64,000 nt of DNA from contig BGZK01000842.1 of NCBI GenBank assembly GCA_005406025.1, positions 62,001-126,000 on the forward strand, read 5' to 3'. The notes under the pieces were generated by a model. That model was not told the DNA's origin and searched no databases. It worked only from the letters and a program-made list of their open reading frames with translations. The position numbers were made by a program, and so were the translations under genes. Positions 24,288 to 35,989 of this stretch are shown one piece after another (the stretch's first letter is position 1; each line of letters opens with the position of its first letter). This DNA is from Eumeta japonica (Eukaryota; Arthropoda; Insecta; Lepidoptera; Psychidae).

Positions 24288-24414
24288 ATGGCATCAAAGG
24301 AAAAGCCTACTTCTAAGTGCGCATATTGTGACGGGCAACTGCGAGACCTTATTCTACGCCTGGCCCGAGACGTTCATGCCCAGTTTTTTGATTATTTCTC
24401 TAATATGCAATTTC
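24288..24414 (+). CDS. Possible first coding exon, unknown product
   Basis: From the ATG at 24288 the frame is open for 42 codons and ends at TTTC followed by the strong splice donor GTAAGTATT (donor GT at 24415). Composition is clearly richer in G+C than the neighbours, and third positions look coding-like. The peptide starts MASKEKPTSKCAYCDGQL and has one CxxC pair and a charged, leucine-rich stretch (LRDLILRLARD). The frame is also open upstream to 24231, so an acceptor at 24281-24283 (AATAG) is an alternative to a start. I do not recognise the protein. Candidate acceptors within 300 bp downstream lead quickly to stops, so any intron would be longer. It may simply be chance. Confidence 0.25.
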
Positions 24415-24815
24415 GTAAGTATTTATTCCCTTTAAAAAGTTAAAATTTTAATTGTACAAGAAATTGTATTTGTACAAACACTCTACTGCTTAGAATTATT
24501 GTTATGTATCCGTTTACTGTAAACAAATTAAATTTCCAGGCACACAATCGAATCGAACCAAAACAGTATGAACTACCGCATTTTCTAATCTCAAATCAGT
24601 TTCAATTCCAATTCTTTTCTCCGCAACAGTGCATTTCGGACATTAGAAGAACGAAAGCAGTCACCGTTTCCAAATATCATTTGAAAATGAACACTATTTT
24701 TTTGTCTCCGGATTTTCTTGTTTGTTTGTATTTGTACAGTATGTTGCTGGAAATAGCCTTCTCCATTGTTTTGGGCTATGGGCTCTTAGACGAGTGAGGC
24801 GCATAAAACAAAAAA

Positions 24816-24960
24816 GACGAGCCATAACGGCTCAGCGAGTAAGAGAATCGCCTTCGAATTAGAAAATAGCGGGTTTGAAACACATTCACGGATACATCGA
24901 CCAGTGAGTTCTCAAATTAAACGCTTTCACGATCGACACCTGACTAATAACAACAACAAA
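24816..24960 (+). mobile_element. tRNA-derived SINE, copy 2
   Basis: Aligns with the SINE at 8922: AACGGCTCAGCGAGTAAG (A-box region), GCCTTCGAATTAGAAAATAG, a decayed B box GGTTTGAAACA, then CACGGATACATCGACCAGTG. It lacks the 11-bp internal duplication of copy 1. It is more mutated in the promoter boxes, so it is an older or dead copy. The 3' end is approximate. Confidence 0.6.
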
Positions 24961-25413
24961 TAAATATTGATTGTATTGTATTTCATGCATGTTTAAATAC
25001 AGGCCTTCTAAAGTGGTCGTTAGTGAGGCAATAGAAATTTCAGATCCCACGTAATTAACAGGACACCTCTATATATTTCGATATAGACAGGTAACCTAAT
25101 GCTGTTAAACCACCACGTTTAAACTATTGTACCTGTGTGTTGCTGTGTCCGTCCGCGTGTCTGGCGGTTGCTGCATCGACAGGATGTGTTAGTTAGTGAA
25201 GTTATTTCGAACTGGTACCATTACGCGGCGGCTCGCGTGTCGAACCCCGGTGGTATAGTGATGGCGGTGTGAATAGTATTTCTAATTTAAATTTGATATC
25301 AAACTAGATTTTCTAAAGTTGTAATCATCGTAAATTACATTGAATACACACGAAAGAAAAATCATCATATCGATGCAATGTATTCAACCACTATAATACT
25401 ACTATATTTAATC
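24961..25413. other. No gene recognised
   Basis: A GC-richer segment at 25145-25265 contains GTGTCGAACCCC, which looks like a B box, but there is no matching A box at the right distance. Nothing else. Confidence 0.35.
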
Positions 25414-25483
25414 ATGTAATGTCTAAGAAAATGTTATAAAATTTAAGATATTAAATTTTATAACATTTTCTTAGACATTACAT
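25414..25483. repeat. 33-bp perfect inverted repeat (hairpin)
   Basis: The left arm 25414-25446 starts ATGTAATGTCTAAGAAAATG. The right arm 25451-25483 is its exact reverse complement. The loop is GATA. There is no mismatch in 33 bp, so it is young. The pairing stops sharply at both outer ends. Confidence 0.9.
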
Positions 25484-27100
25484 TAACATAAATTAATGGT
25501 TTGGATATTTTAAAACGATCGCACTTGTTTCAATTTGAAGTTATTTGTATATATCCGAAGTATGACGTCGGCATGGAATTCGATTATGATGAGTATCCGA
25601 CATCGATAATGCAATTGAAATTAAAATGTCTGATAGCAGTTCTTCTAGTTTCTACACGCCACTTGTGATTTAGCGTCTAAATCCAAATGAGACATTAAAT
25701 AGATTGGAAAATTCCGCCCTCAACTCCACGTGTGTGGACGTAGAGTTAATTCTTTTATTTTTAGGCCAGACGATCTCGCTTTCACTCGTCCTGTTGCCGA
25801 TTTCGTTTCCGGTCCCCTGCTTGTTCCGATATCCCTCTCGTCCTCGCTTTCAATCTCAGTTTCGTTGTTCATTCCAGTCCTGGTTCCGCTTACGATTGTA
25901 ATCCAAATCTCGATTCTGCTTTATTATATATGAACGTTTGATCAAATGTTCGATCGAATATACTGTTGAGAACTGCCCTCTTAACCTAAAAATAGGACGC
26001 TAAATAAATTTACCTGTAAAAAGATTAACCGAAATTATAATTCCTTAAATAAACAAGCAGCCTCGCGCGTCGGCGCGTCGCATGTGTATGTATGCCTTTG
26101 CCGCCGTCGGTGCTTTTGCATTTTTGTTTACAATTTATTTTTAATTTGATCAATTTTGTAGAGTAGAACTTTCGAAAAGCAATAAATCTTGTTTATTGTA
26201 AATGTTGCTATGTCAAGCGTAATCCGTTTACAACCTTTCCGTAAGATTTGATATCTTACTGGAAAACCAGTCGGCGGGTATAAATAATGAAGTACAGCGC
26301 GCCGGAAGGAAGTTTTATTTATGAGATCGGATCATGCATAAATCAATGACAAGCGTCTAACCTATAGGTAAGACTGATGAGTTGTCTAGAAAATCTCTTG
26401 TTTTGAGTACGAAATATGCGGGAATATTGCGGTGGTGAAGCTATAGCCCACTGAGCTCGGTGTATACAACACTAAAACCTTCCATCAAATATGTTCACCA
26501 AATCTTTATAAGATCGCCAAAGCGTCAAATCATACAGATTTAAACTGTCCGTAAAGATACCGTGAACGCGTCGATATAAACCTGTGTTAAATCTTCGTTT
26601 CTTGTTACTACAGCACTGTTATATTGAGCCTACACTTGAAGGTACGTGACACTAACCGGCTTACTGAAAAATTATCTTATGAAATTTCATACCGTTTAAA
26701 TCTGCGGTATACACCGAATCTCTTTGTATGTTTTTTTCATATTCACATCTTCTTCTTCTACACCAGTCGTCGTCAAAGGACGACATCCATGTTTGCCATC
26801 TTTACTTAAATTTAAATTGTTAAACGTGCTTAAATTATTTAAACTGGCAGTACACATTGAGTTTTCGTATTTGAATGATATCAAAATCTTTCAAGGATTC
26901 TTCTGGTTTACATCGACATTTGAAATCTAAAAATCATCGAATGTTATCGTTGCAGATCTATTTTTCAACGAGACAAAATATATTCTGTTTCCAAAAAAAT
27001 CCTGAAGGTTTAACAATAGTGTTTTTTTGTTAAAAACTGTTTTCTGCTAAATATTTATCGTGGCCCGGTAAAACACTCGCTATTAGGTATAACTTATTTC
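25484..27100. other. Mostly non-coding, with a pyrimidine-rich tract
   Basis: The tract at 25760-25920 is C/T-rich with recurring 'ccgat', 'cctcgct' and 'tttcg' strings, like those at 12420-12620 and 30120-30430. There is no gene elsewhere in this stretch. Open frames at 26624-26930 are short and lack domains. Confidence 0.4.
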
Positions 27101-27159
27101 AGAATCGTTTGCATTACAGCATTCATGCAGGTAGCTGTTGCCTTATCAAAAATAATGCC

Positions 27160-27360
27160 AATTCGGTGAAACGCGCCTCGCGAGGCAGGACAGTCTCGGA
27201 GCTACGGCGCCTGTCCGCGATCAATCCGCGTCGTGCGTCCGCCGCGATAAGCTGTCTCCGCATAAAATACTTAACGAATACGCCCGCTCGCCCGGGGGAC
27301 CCTAAAAAAGGGAACTGAAAAACTGTCTCCCGTCAGGTCCAGATCTTTTTGCCTGCGCAA
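27160..27360. other. GC-rich island, no gene recognised
   Basis: A CpG-rich block beginning with the palindrome CCTCGCGAGG at about 27176. An open frame crosses it but shows only Arg/Ala/Ser bias. Candidate conserved non-coding or promoter element. Confidence 0.3.
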
Positions 27361-27399
27361 TGACGTCCAGCTTATAAAACGCTATAAGACGCGAATGAG

Positions 27400-28900
27400 A
27401 AAATGAGGAGGATGTAGGTTTTCGTTTGATACCGTTTCTCCCTCTTTCTCATTTCTACATCTTTCTCAACGAATAGAGGTGACGAAAGTCATATACTTTA
27501 AACATGAAACATTTTTCTTAGTCGTATTGTATCGGTTTGTTATTCATCACTTACCTTTGAAACTAAATAAATGATATGGTTTCTAAAATATAGAAACTAA
27601 ATAATTTTTGTACGTAAGAAACATAAAAAATAGTTTATGTCATGTAAAACATTTTTTAAATAGTGATTTTTATTAAAGACCGTCCTGTGAAATGTAAGTA
27701 CGATTACAGATTTTACAGTTTCAGTAAATAGATAACAAAAACTAAAATATTTTTTTAGGCAACTGATATACGCATATGAAACATTTTTCATATTACTAAA
27801 ATTTTAATTTACTGATACTTTACGGTTTTCCGTTTCATTTAAAAAATATTTATTATCCTACATATAATCTACAAAAGACTCATAAGACCATGTGGTTTTA
27901 ATCATTAACATATTTTAATACCAGTATTTCTTTTAGACTATAAGTGTCAGTAAAAAGTAAAGCAAAAAGTTGTGCCTAAAGCAAAAAGGCACAACGTTCA
28001 TTTATAATCAGTTACGTTGTGATTTTGTTTCATTATGATTTATGTAATTTACTAATTCAGTTACTTCTACTATTTTTTAATAATAAAAGTAATAAAAACC
28101 CAGCATCTCAGTAATGAGTAAAAGGAAATTAAAAATTTATTTTGATTTACGATCTAAATTTTATAACTCACGTATAAAAAACTTATCACGGACACAGATT
28201 CGTTTGCAACAAAGTGAAATCAACGAAACAATCATCCTTTTTACATACAGACCTTATTAAAGTCGACCACCCCCGATCTCCAGTTAAATAATACAATACA
28301 AGAATTCCACTGTTACCGACATTCCGACTGGAGTGGCTAAAAGCAACTCGGTGTTAGCGCCTGATAAAGCTCCCGGCTGTGAGGGACGCAGGGGGGGACT
28401 ATTACTTGATTGAAAATGATAATCGACATAATGTCGGTTAATTACGACAAAGGTAAAGATGGCTCACACTGTTCGATAGAAATGAAGATAACTTGCTTAC
28501 CATGTTTTTAATTTAATATCGTAATTTTTTTTCTTGGCTAATGTAATTTATTTCGTTTTTTATACTGTAACATTTCTTTTGTATGACAGTAATATAGTTT
28601 AGTAACACTTTGCACAATAAACAGTTGAAAAAAAGCACTGAGAAGATTTAATATGACACCATGAAATTAAAGTTATTGTCACGTAGGTACTTAGATAATT
28701 TTGTATTATTTCTAGTTTGATCTAATTTATGGATACCATCTTAAATAAATCTGTAAACGCAAGATGATTTGCAATGTTAGACCTAAGGGAATATAATTAT
28801 GTTCAAGTATTGTTATTTTGTTTAATGTTATTTTTATGAAAACAATTCACTTGCAAAAATCTAACATCTGTAAATATTATATGAAAAACTTAATTTGTCA
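27400..28900. other. AT-rich stretch, no gene recognised
   Basis: A tandem 'aaagcaaaaag' doublet occurs near 27958-27985. Nothing else is supportable. Confidence 0.4.
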
Positions 28901-28919
28901 CAACTTATAGAATAGATCT

Positions 28920-29010
28920 CAGGGCCGCTCTGATTAACGGGTGCGCGGGCGCATGTCCGCGTTAATTAGGCGCCGGACACGCCGCTTTCACACCCCCGCC
29001 GCCCCAAAAG
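28920..29010. other. Small GC-rich island
   Basis: A CpG-rich 90-bp block flanked by GTTAATTAGG and TTAACGGG. No coding. It resembles the other isolated GC islands in this window. Confidence 0.3.
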
Positions 29011-29266
29011 GACATATCAGTTAGCCTTAAGTACTGGCTCCTGTATGCCACCTTGTACTAATACGTTTGTAGCTAAAAGAATTGTTAATTACTTGCATTC
29101 CTCGTTCATTAAGGAGAATTGCTAAAGGAATAAGTCTTTAGAAATATCTATTTCATTTTAGAAGCCTTAAATTACATAATCGTGTAGGTAACAAAAACAT
29201 TTATTGAACAATCTGACTCAATCTCAGTATTTTAAATAACATTACTAAAATACGTATATTAAGTTT

Positions 29267-29271
<5 letters not shown>

Positions 29272-29312
<41 letters not shown>
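29272..29312. repeat. (TA)n microsatellite
   Basis: Uninterrupted AT/TA dinucleotides, about 41 bp. Confidence 0.95.
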
Positions 29313-29316
<4 letters not shown>

Positions 29317-30119
29317 ACATATAATAAGTTCTCATTGGAATGTTGATTTCATAAATTGACCCAATTCAACAGTAGTTTTAAAGCTATATCATTCACCGAT
29401 TTCCTTCCATGTTTATCTGAATGACAAGTTCAATAATATTGTGCAAAATATTTTTTTTTTTGCAAGCACAGCACTCGTACGTTTTATTGCTTATTTTTAA
29501 TTTTTCTAAAACCACTCGCCTTGCGACTCGTAGTCGATTTTGAACTTTATTATCTCATTAATGATTTGTAAAATCCTTCAATATTGGAACCTGCAACGGT
29601 CCAGCGCGGTGACTTTGAACTTTAAAAAACTGTGGGTGTGCCTCGGCAGGGGGGTAGTACACCGGACAAGCAACTTGTGAAAAGTACAATATAAAGGTGT
29701 CGCTTTAGGTTCGGCGCCTTCTATAATCGTAGAAAATAAAGTAATTTGTTTATCGTTGTCTTGTCTTTTAACGTTAATTGTCGCTTGCATGCCTGCGACA
29801 TGCAGTAACATGCAGCATACAATTCACCGCTGACCCTCGAATATGTTCTTCCACTGCAAATTCTCATCCAATGAATTGAATATCGATTCGAGACGACTGA
29901 CAGATATCGAACACCTAAGCGAGTGTCAATTTTCCTTTTATTTTGATAAAGATAGATAGAAGAATAAAGTCAGGTGGGTTGCATGCTACAAATTACTGCA
30001 CGTGGCAGGCAAGCGTCTAATAATGAATTTCCTCGAAATGACATTGTATACAACAGAAAATATTTTATTGTCATTATATAATGTTTTCGATCGATCATGC
30101 TCTAAATCATAATTTCAGT
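29313..30119. other. No gene recognised
   Basis: Mixed AT-rich DNA without coding or repeat signals I can support. Confidence 0.4.
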
Positions 30120-30430
30120 CGCTATCCCGCTCTCAATGCCAATTTGTCGCAATCTCGATTCAGGTCGTGGTCACGCCTTAATTCCAAGTTCTGTCTCAAT
30201 CGAATTAAATTTAACTTCTAATACCACTCGCTACCCCAGTCTCAACCCCAATTCTGTTCCCGGTACTACTCCTCGTTCCGATTGCGGTCACGGACTCGAT
30301 TCTAATTTCAGCCCCGCACTCGATTTTGACCTTGTTTCTGTTGTCGATTTCGATCCCTTCCGGACTCGACTCTCGATTCGACTTGCAATTTTGATTCCAA
30401 TATCGATCACGGTTCTAATTTTAACGAAGC
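30120..30430 (+). repeat. Cryptic simple repeat of TCGATT/CCGATT type
   Basis: Many diverged hexamers (CTCGATT, CCAATT, TTCCGATT, TCGATTTC, ATTTTGA) repeat with roughly 6- or 12-bp spacing over 300 bp, and the plus strand is pyrimidine-rich. The 104-codon open frame here is a consequence of the repeat. Similar strings occur inside the Helitron at 5760-5860, so this may be the interior of a decayed relative. Confidence 0.6.
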
Positions 30431-30439
30431 AGGGGAAAA

Positions 30440-31560
30440 GCGAATGTTAAAGTTATGGTTATAAAATCATAGAGAACATATATATTTTTTTATAGAAGTA
30501 TTAGAAACAGAAATGTCCACATGAAGCCAAAACGAAATGTTAATAATTTATTTTACCATTGGATTTTCTTCTTAGTGAAAAAATTTTTAGTATCTGTTCT
30601 GTAGTTAACATATCGCCGGTTTTATAGTAACTGGATGAATGGTTTAAGCACGGAAACAAGACGAACAAAATCTCTCAGCACTTTTAATAAGCAATATTCA
30701 TATTAAATTTCATAGTCATACCCAGAGCTCTACAAAATATTTCATACAAAAGTCAACCCTCTTTTACTGTCATAAAAAGGAAATTTCCAAAATTTCTTCC
30801 TATCGATGACGAAATTTTAGGAATAGAATCAGCAGATCCAGAGATTACATCCTACATTCAAATTAACAAACTTACAAACTCCTCTACTTTATAATATTAC
30901 TATAAGCATACAAACGTACAACCACAATGTTCAAAATATACATGGCTTTCTAGAACATCAAAATATCAAATCACGTGGAAAACTCATGGAGTGTTTTGAG
31001 ACATTTAACAGAAGCAAAGGTATTTATTCATTGTATCTGATTGAGTATTGATTAGTTAAATTTAATTTCTGAATAAAAGGAAGCACATTTGTTATTATAG
31101 TAATTAAATTCCATTATAGCAAAAGCACGCGGTATCATAGTACCAAATATATACACGTACAGAACCTTATAAACACATATATACAAACAGAGAAATAACC
31201 CTGACGTACACACACATATATAGACACACCTTAAAAAAAAATGCTAAAATTAGACAGGCAGTGCCTGCATTCTCGTGAATTCTTTCTTGTTCATTCGTAC
31301 AGTAATACGCGCTAAGCAGCCAGTATGATGCGTCGCATCATCACATTCATTAATTTATTTCACTCTTTTATAATTAGAGTCCCATTTCAAACATGTGCCA
31401 AATTACCGCTCTTCAAAAACATTTACATACTTTATCAAAATTATTTGTCTTTGTAAGAGAACCGATAATGATACTGAGACAAACACACCAACAATTTTAG
31501 AGCTTGAGTTTTGGCTACATTAGGCGCTGAACCCTAAAAAAGGAACGATTCAAATGCATC
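30440..31560. other. AT-rich stretch, no gene recognised
   Basis: CA- and TA-rich low-complexity patches at 31145-31235. No coding signal. Confidence 0.4.
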
Positions 31561-31589
31561 GAACAAAAATACACAATACCGCGCGGTAG

Positions 31590-31870
31590 TCAGCAAAATA
31601 ACCCCATTCCTCGCGCAGACTTAACAATGCGAGCAAAAACAAATCGACGGGAGGCGAACGGTAGCGAAATAATAAGATCGGCCAACATCGGCCAACAAAA
31701 TAAAGAAACGGCCACTGTGAAACAAAAGATCGCCGAGAGAATAAGGCGAAGGGCCGCGGAGTGACAGCGCGTGTGCGGCCCGCGCATTGTCCCCGCGCCG
31801 CGGCGCCGCGGCCCGGCCGCCGGGTGGAGGCGGCACTTGCTTCGAACGCGTGCACAACGACCGTCCTGCT
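31590..31870. other. GC-rich CpG island
   Basis: Strongest at 31755-31850, which is nearly all G and C. Four overlapping open frames on both strands run through it, typical of stop-poor GC DNA, and none has a recognisable domain. Candidate promoter or conserved element for a gene outside the visible coding. Confidence 0.35.
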
Positions 31871-31879
31871 TCTACTGCA

Positions 31880-33770
31880 AGCTGTTGTACGTTCCGTTGA
31901 AGTTATATGTATGTAACCTCAATAAAAGCAAGACAGAAAATTTATCTTCCATTGCCATCTGCTGTTTACAAAATATTTTCTTAATTAATTAAGGCACATT
32001 AATTTTATTACAAACACACGCACGCACGCGCACACATACACTATATACATAATATTTCAACTATACCACTGTTACACATATCTCTTTTTACAAAGAAGAC
32101 TTTATTACAAAGTAATAATAATAATAACCTTGTTATTGTGCTCAATTTACATGTTATTTTTAACATTAAAACAGTAGTCATTTTTTCCATACATAAATTT
32201 TCTAACATTAGACACAAAGCAAAACATATCTCTTTTACAAATTTAACAAGTTAGCAAACTTTAAACAAAGAAAACATCTCTGTATAGTCACATCTCAATA
32301 ATTTGTCTTGATGAATATACATAAATTGAATTGGATTGGAGTTGCGGTAAATCTGCACGAATATATTTTTCTGAAAAACAGTTAATACATCTGGCACACA
32401 ACTCTAGTCAATATATTTATTCAATGAAAATAAAAGGATGTAGAAGCAAAACTAATGATACGTTTCGAATGAAAGTGCCACATTGGGATTCGTTCTTAAC
32501 TTCACGACATCGAGGATGTTCTTGGGGAAAAAAAATAGCACAAACTGGTTCAGTACAGTAGCGTAATTGTGCTTTGGTTTTTCATCCTCCTCCTTGTACC
32601 GGTACCCAGTAACGGATAACATCACGACCGCTCATGAAGGGCTCGAGTAGTTATTAAACTGTAATTCGAGAATTATGGATCATTACACCATTATAAAAGT
32701 AATAGTAATAATAACAATTCTGTATTTTCTCCGCAACAATTTAAGAACACAAAATTAGGAAAAATAGTTTCCAGGCACCCACCCTTGAGCATCTAAATAA
32801 CATGGCACATCTAAATTTTACAACTATATTCAAGTATCTATAGCTAATAATTAAAACAGAGATAGGAGAAAATTAAAAGATATAAAATAATACATAGGAT
32901 GTGTGTGTAAGTGATATTACTTATATTTGTGAATATATATTATATGTTGTTGAATGTTTATTGTGTATATGTACATAATGTGAATGTAGCGTATATGTAG
33001 TGCGTCTTGAGAGTTTATGTATATAAATATATAGCTATGTACGTGAGTACGTAATATACTATATAATGCAATATGTAATTCGAATTTCGTGTAAACGGTA
33101 AACAAAATTATTCCTCTTATTACAATATGTTTGTATATATATGAACGACTTTGATGAAAAAAAAAAAAAATAAATATTTCTATTTTTATTCAATTTTTTC
33201 TAAAACTAAAACATTTGCTTTTAACTTTACAGCTATTTTATATTTAGTTTTAAGTCGATATAGCACATTATAAAAAAGTAAAATGTCACTATTTTCAATG
33301 ACATGAACGCATCTCAACGCGTAATAATACTTATCTTTAACGTACCCAAAAATAGAACTCGGAAGCCTTAATACTCTTTAGGAACGTGTGTCCGATTTTG
33401 TATATACGATTTTTTCGTAGGACGTATATTCTAATACGCACACCGGGTCGACGAATTGCTAGTTCTAAATCCTCTAGTAGCTTCAACTGTAACTAACGGA
33501 TAGTTAGAAAACTAAGTATTTTTTGCTGTTTTACCATGAGATAATCAAATATGGTTTCGGAAAATAAACAAGGTATTTATTCTCTACACATAAAAGTAAA
33601 ATAACAATAAAACCGCACACAAAGTAGTTATCGGGTTCTTGGACGAATAGTTCATCAATCGCGTACTCTAATCCCCTACAATCTTATTATTTCAAAGTAG
33701 GGGGCTTGAGTTTTATACACTGCATAGGCGCAAAGTTAACTTTTCTATTTCTAATTTCTACTGCATTTTC
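31880..33770. other. AT-rich stretch, no gene recognised
   Basis: A CTCF-like motif lies at 31951-31964. The segment 32880-33080 is TG/TA-rich low complexity, with an A-run at 33159-33170. It could be untranslated or intronic sequence, but there is no proof. Confidence 0.35.
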
Positions 33771-33966
33771 GTGGGGCAAACGAACGTGCTAGCCGTGGTA
33801 GAGTAGGTAGTTACCGTCATCCATGGACACGCACAGCCCCAGTAAAGTCAGGAGTGCTTTACCAGCCTCTTGGGTAGCAATAACATGGTGTGAAGAGGGG
33901 GAACAGTCTAATGGAAGGAGAAATTGGATGACGGGGGAGTGGGCCACCGAAACTCGCACTCAGTCT
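33771..33966 (-). mobile_element. Retroposon fragment, same family as 52860-53240
   Basis: On the minus strand it reads GAGTGCGAGTTTCGGTGGCC ... GTGTCCATGGATGACGGTAA ... CGTTCGTTTGCCCC, then A-rich DNA. The copy at 52860-53240 has GAGTGAGAGTTCCGGTGGTC ... ATGGGCGGCTGTAACC ... CTCGTTTGCTCC, then A-rich DNA, in the same order. The tail block GTAACC...CGTTTGCC is a very common lepidopteran repeat end from memory. No coding is seen. Confidence 0.6.
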
Positions 33967-33989
33967 TAGAAACTGGACAGCGAAAACGG

Positions 33990-35540
33990 TTGCTTTACAT
34001 CTTTATTCTGTAAAAATATAGAATCTCATTGGTCAGTTGGCCCATTTTTATTCTGCAGCTAATTGACCACAGCAATGGCTCTACCACAGATATCACTGTT
34101 GGGGGAATTATTTAAATTTTTATGCAAAAAATATATTCCTCTATCTGATAAATTTCTAAATATATTACAGAAAGCAAATAGGATTAAAATCGTATACATC
34201 CTTCTAAAGCTACCTAATGTACAATTAATTCATACAATTAAGTCATATACTGTAATGTAGAAGACTAAAATTCGGTTTGCATTAGTCACAAATAGACAAC
34301 TGAGTACAAAGCTTAACACTCGGTCGAAAGATATAACATTTCTATATAAAAAAATTATATATATGCAAATGAAAATGGAATTTGCAGCTATTTCATTTCT
34401 ATTTGTACTGGGAAACTAGACGAACTGCAACGAAACTCTTAATCTGTACGGTAAAATAAAATAAAGAAAAAACAATAAGGATAGTCTGCGGCAAAGGCGT
34501 TAGCTCCGACCGTGACAGATAAATACGCGAACACACGCGCGCTCCACCCAATTAAGATTTCATTAGACGTCCGCCGCGAATGAACAAAACCTGCGAAATA
34601 AGGAAAACCCCAAAAAAAAGAAATAGCTCCGTAAGCTTCCAAAATACACATATTTTAAAAAGCTCATGTACGCAGTTACGCACGTGAGAAGGTAGACTTT
34701 TTTGAGACAATTCAAAATATGTAATAATAATATTTATCTGCTTATAGTACTGAAAAAATTGTTTTGAGTATATTTAAAAATATTCGTGTAAAATCAAGAA
34801 TTTATTTGGTATGTGCTGTTTTTGGTGTTGTTAAATATATAATTTTACTCATGAAAGAAGTCAATTTTACACTACACGCATGCACGTTAAGCTTGTATAC
34901 AACTTGTATACATATAAATTTTAAATGTAAATTTTTAATATTTACGTATTTCTCAGAAGTTTGAAAAGAACGTACCTTTTTTTTGGAGTATATCAATCCA
35001 CTTGTCGATTTCTTCTACTAAGATGGCTATAATGGAATGTTACTTTGTATAGACCTTCTGGTAACAGTATACGTAGTTTAGTACGTGTATATGCATAGGT
35101 ATAGTAGCGTAAACACTACGTAGTATTTTTACTGTATATCTACAATTATTGTCATTATATTTCTCCATTTCTAAGTATATAACACACATAGTCAAACGAA
35201 TGTATTAACTACAAATTCAGTAACTCGCAAACAACGGACGACGAAGTTGCTTCTTGCAGTGCATTGGCGCGCTCGCCGACTCCTCTCCGCTGATAAAGCG
35301 TTAGCTGTACATTGAATGGGCGTCCCAAATAACGTATTATTATTTGACAATCTTAAGTTTTGTTACGTTAAAATTATACACTTACCAGAGCCCTTAAGTT
35401 TATACAATATTAGACGGTATTGCTCGATAATATAATAGTCATAACTATTTAAGAATGTTTGAATACAGTTTTAAGTAATGGTAATTAAATCTACATTGAA
35501 AAATGTTACCCGAAATATTTTATTAATTTCTCATTCATTT
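33990..35540. other. AT-rich stretch, no gene recognised
   Basis: Small GC-richer patches at 34540-34585 and 35225-35300. No coding or repeat signal I can support. Confidence 0.35.
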
Positions 35541-35549
35541 TAAGTGACT

Positions 35550-35875
35550 TAACGTTACTTGCCCCCGCTTCGCGGTGCGTAAATTAAAATTGAGCAATGA
35601 TCGTCCCCGATGCCCCTCTGCGTCTCGATCCCGGTCGTGTTCTCTATTCTAACATCGATACTAATGCTGGTTTTATTCTTTCCTTAAACATTGCAGTTAT
35701 TTCTGGTCATAGATTTTTTTTAAGAAAAATTATTTTGTGTCCTATTCCAGGAGGTAATAAATCTACTTCTGTACAAATTTTGATTACAATTCATTCATTA
35801 AGTCGTTTTGGAATTCAGCTCCCAACAAACAGACAGACAAGTATACGATTTTATAATAATGATACATTTTAACAG
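35550..35875 (-). mobile_element. Decayed Helitron-like fragment
   Basis: On the minus strand it begins near 35872 with ATCATTATTATAAAATCG and a CTTGTCTGTCTGTTTG block, and ends near 35550 with GCGAAGCGGGGGCAAGTAACG. These parallel the 5' start and 3' hairpin of the Helitron at 5650-6684, but CTAG is not preserved. Internal 'tctcgatcccggtcg' strings also resemble Helitron interiors. Boundaries are approximate. Confidence 0.4.
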
Positions 35876-35925
35876 TGATTCGGACAGCCTTAGAGTCCAT
35901 CATTTAAATATATCATTTAAATGAT

Positions 35926-35966
35926 GTTATATATCATTTAAATGATATATTTAAATGATATATAAC
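35926..35966. repeat. 18-bp perfect inverted repeat in a palindrome cluster
   Basis: GTTATATATCATTTAAAT (35926-35943) pairs with 35949-35966 around loop GATAT. Further copies of ATCATTTAAATGAT-type sequence lie at 35898-35925, so the whole 35898-35985 segment is a run of overlapping ATTTAAAT palindromes. Confidence 0.8.
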
Positions 35967-35989
35967 AAATATATCATTTGAAGACATTG

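Noticed and set aside
25225..25265. GTGTCGAACCCC as a tRNA or SINE B box
   Set aside because: No A box at the proper distance and no cloverleaf by eye.
31550..31992. Four overlapping frames across the CpG island
   Set aside because: They occur on both strands and in several frames, with no domain. Composition explains them.
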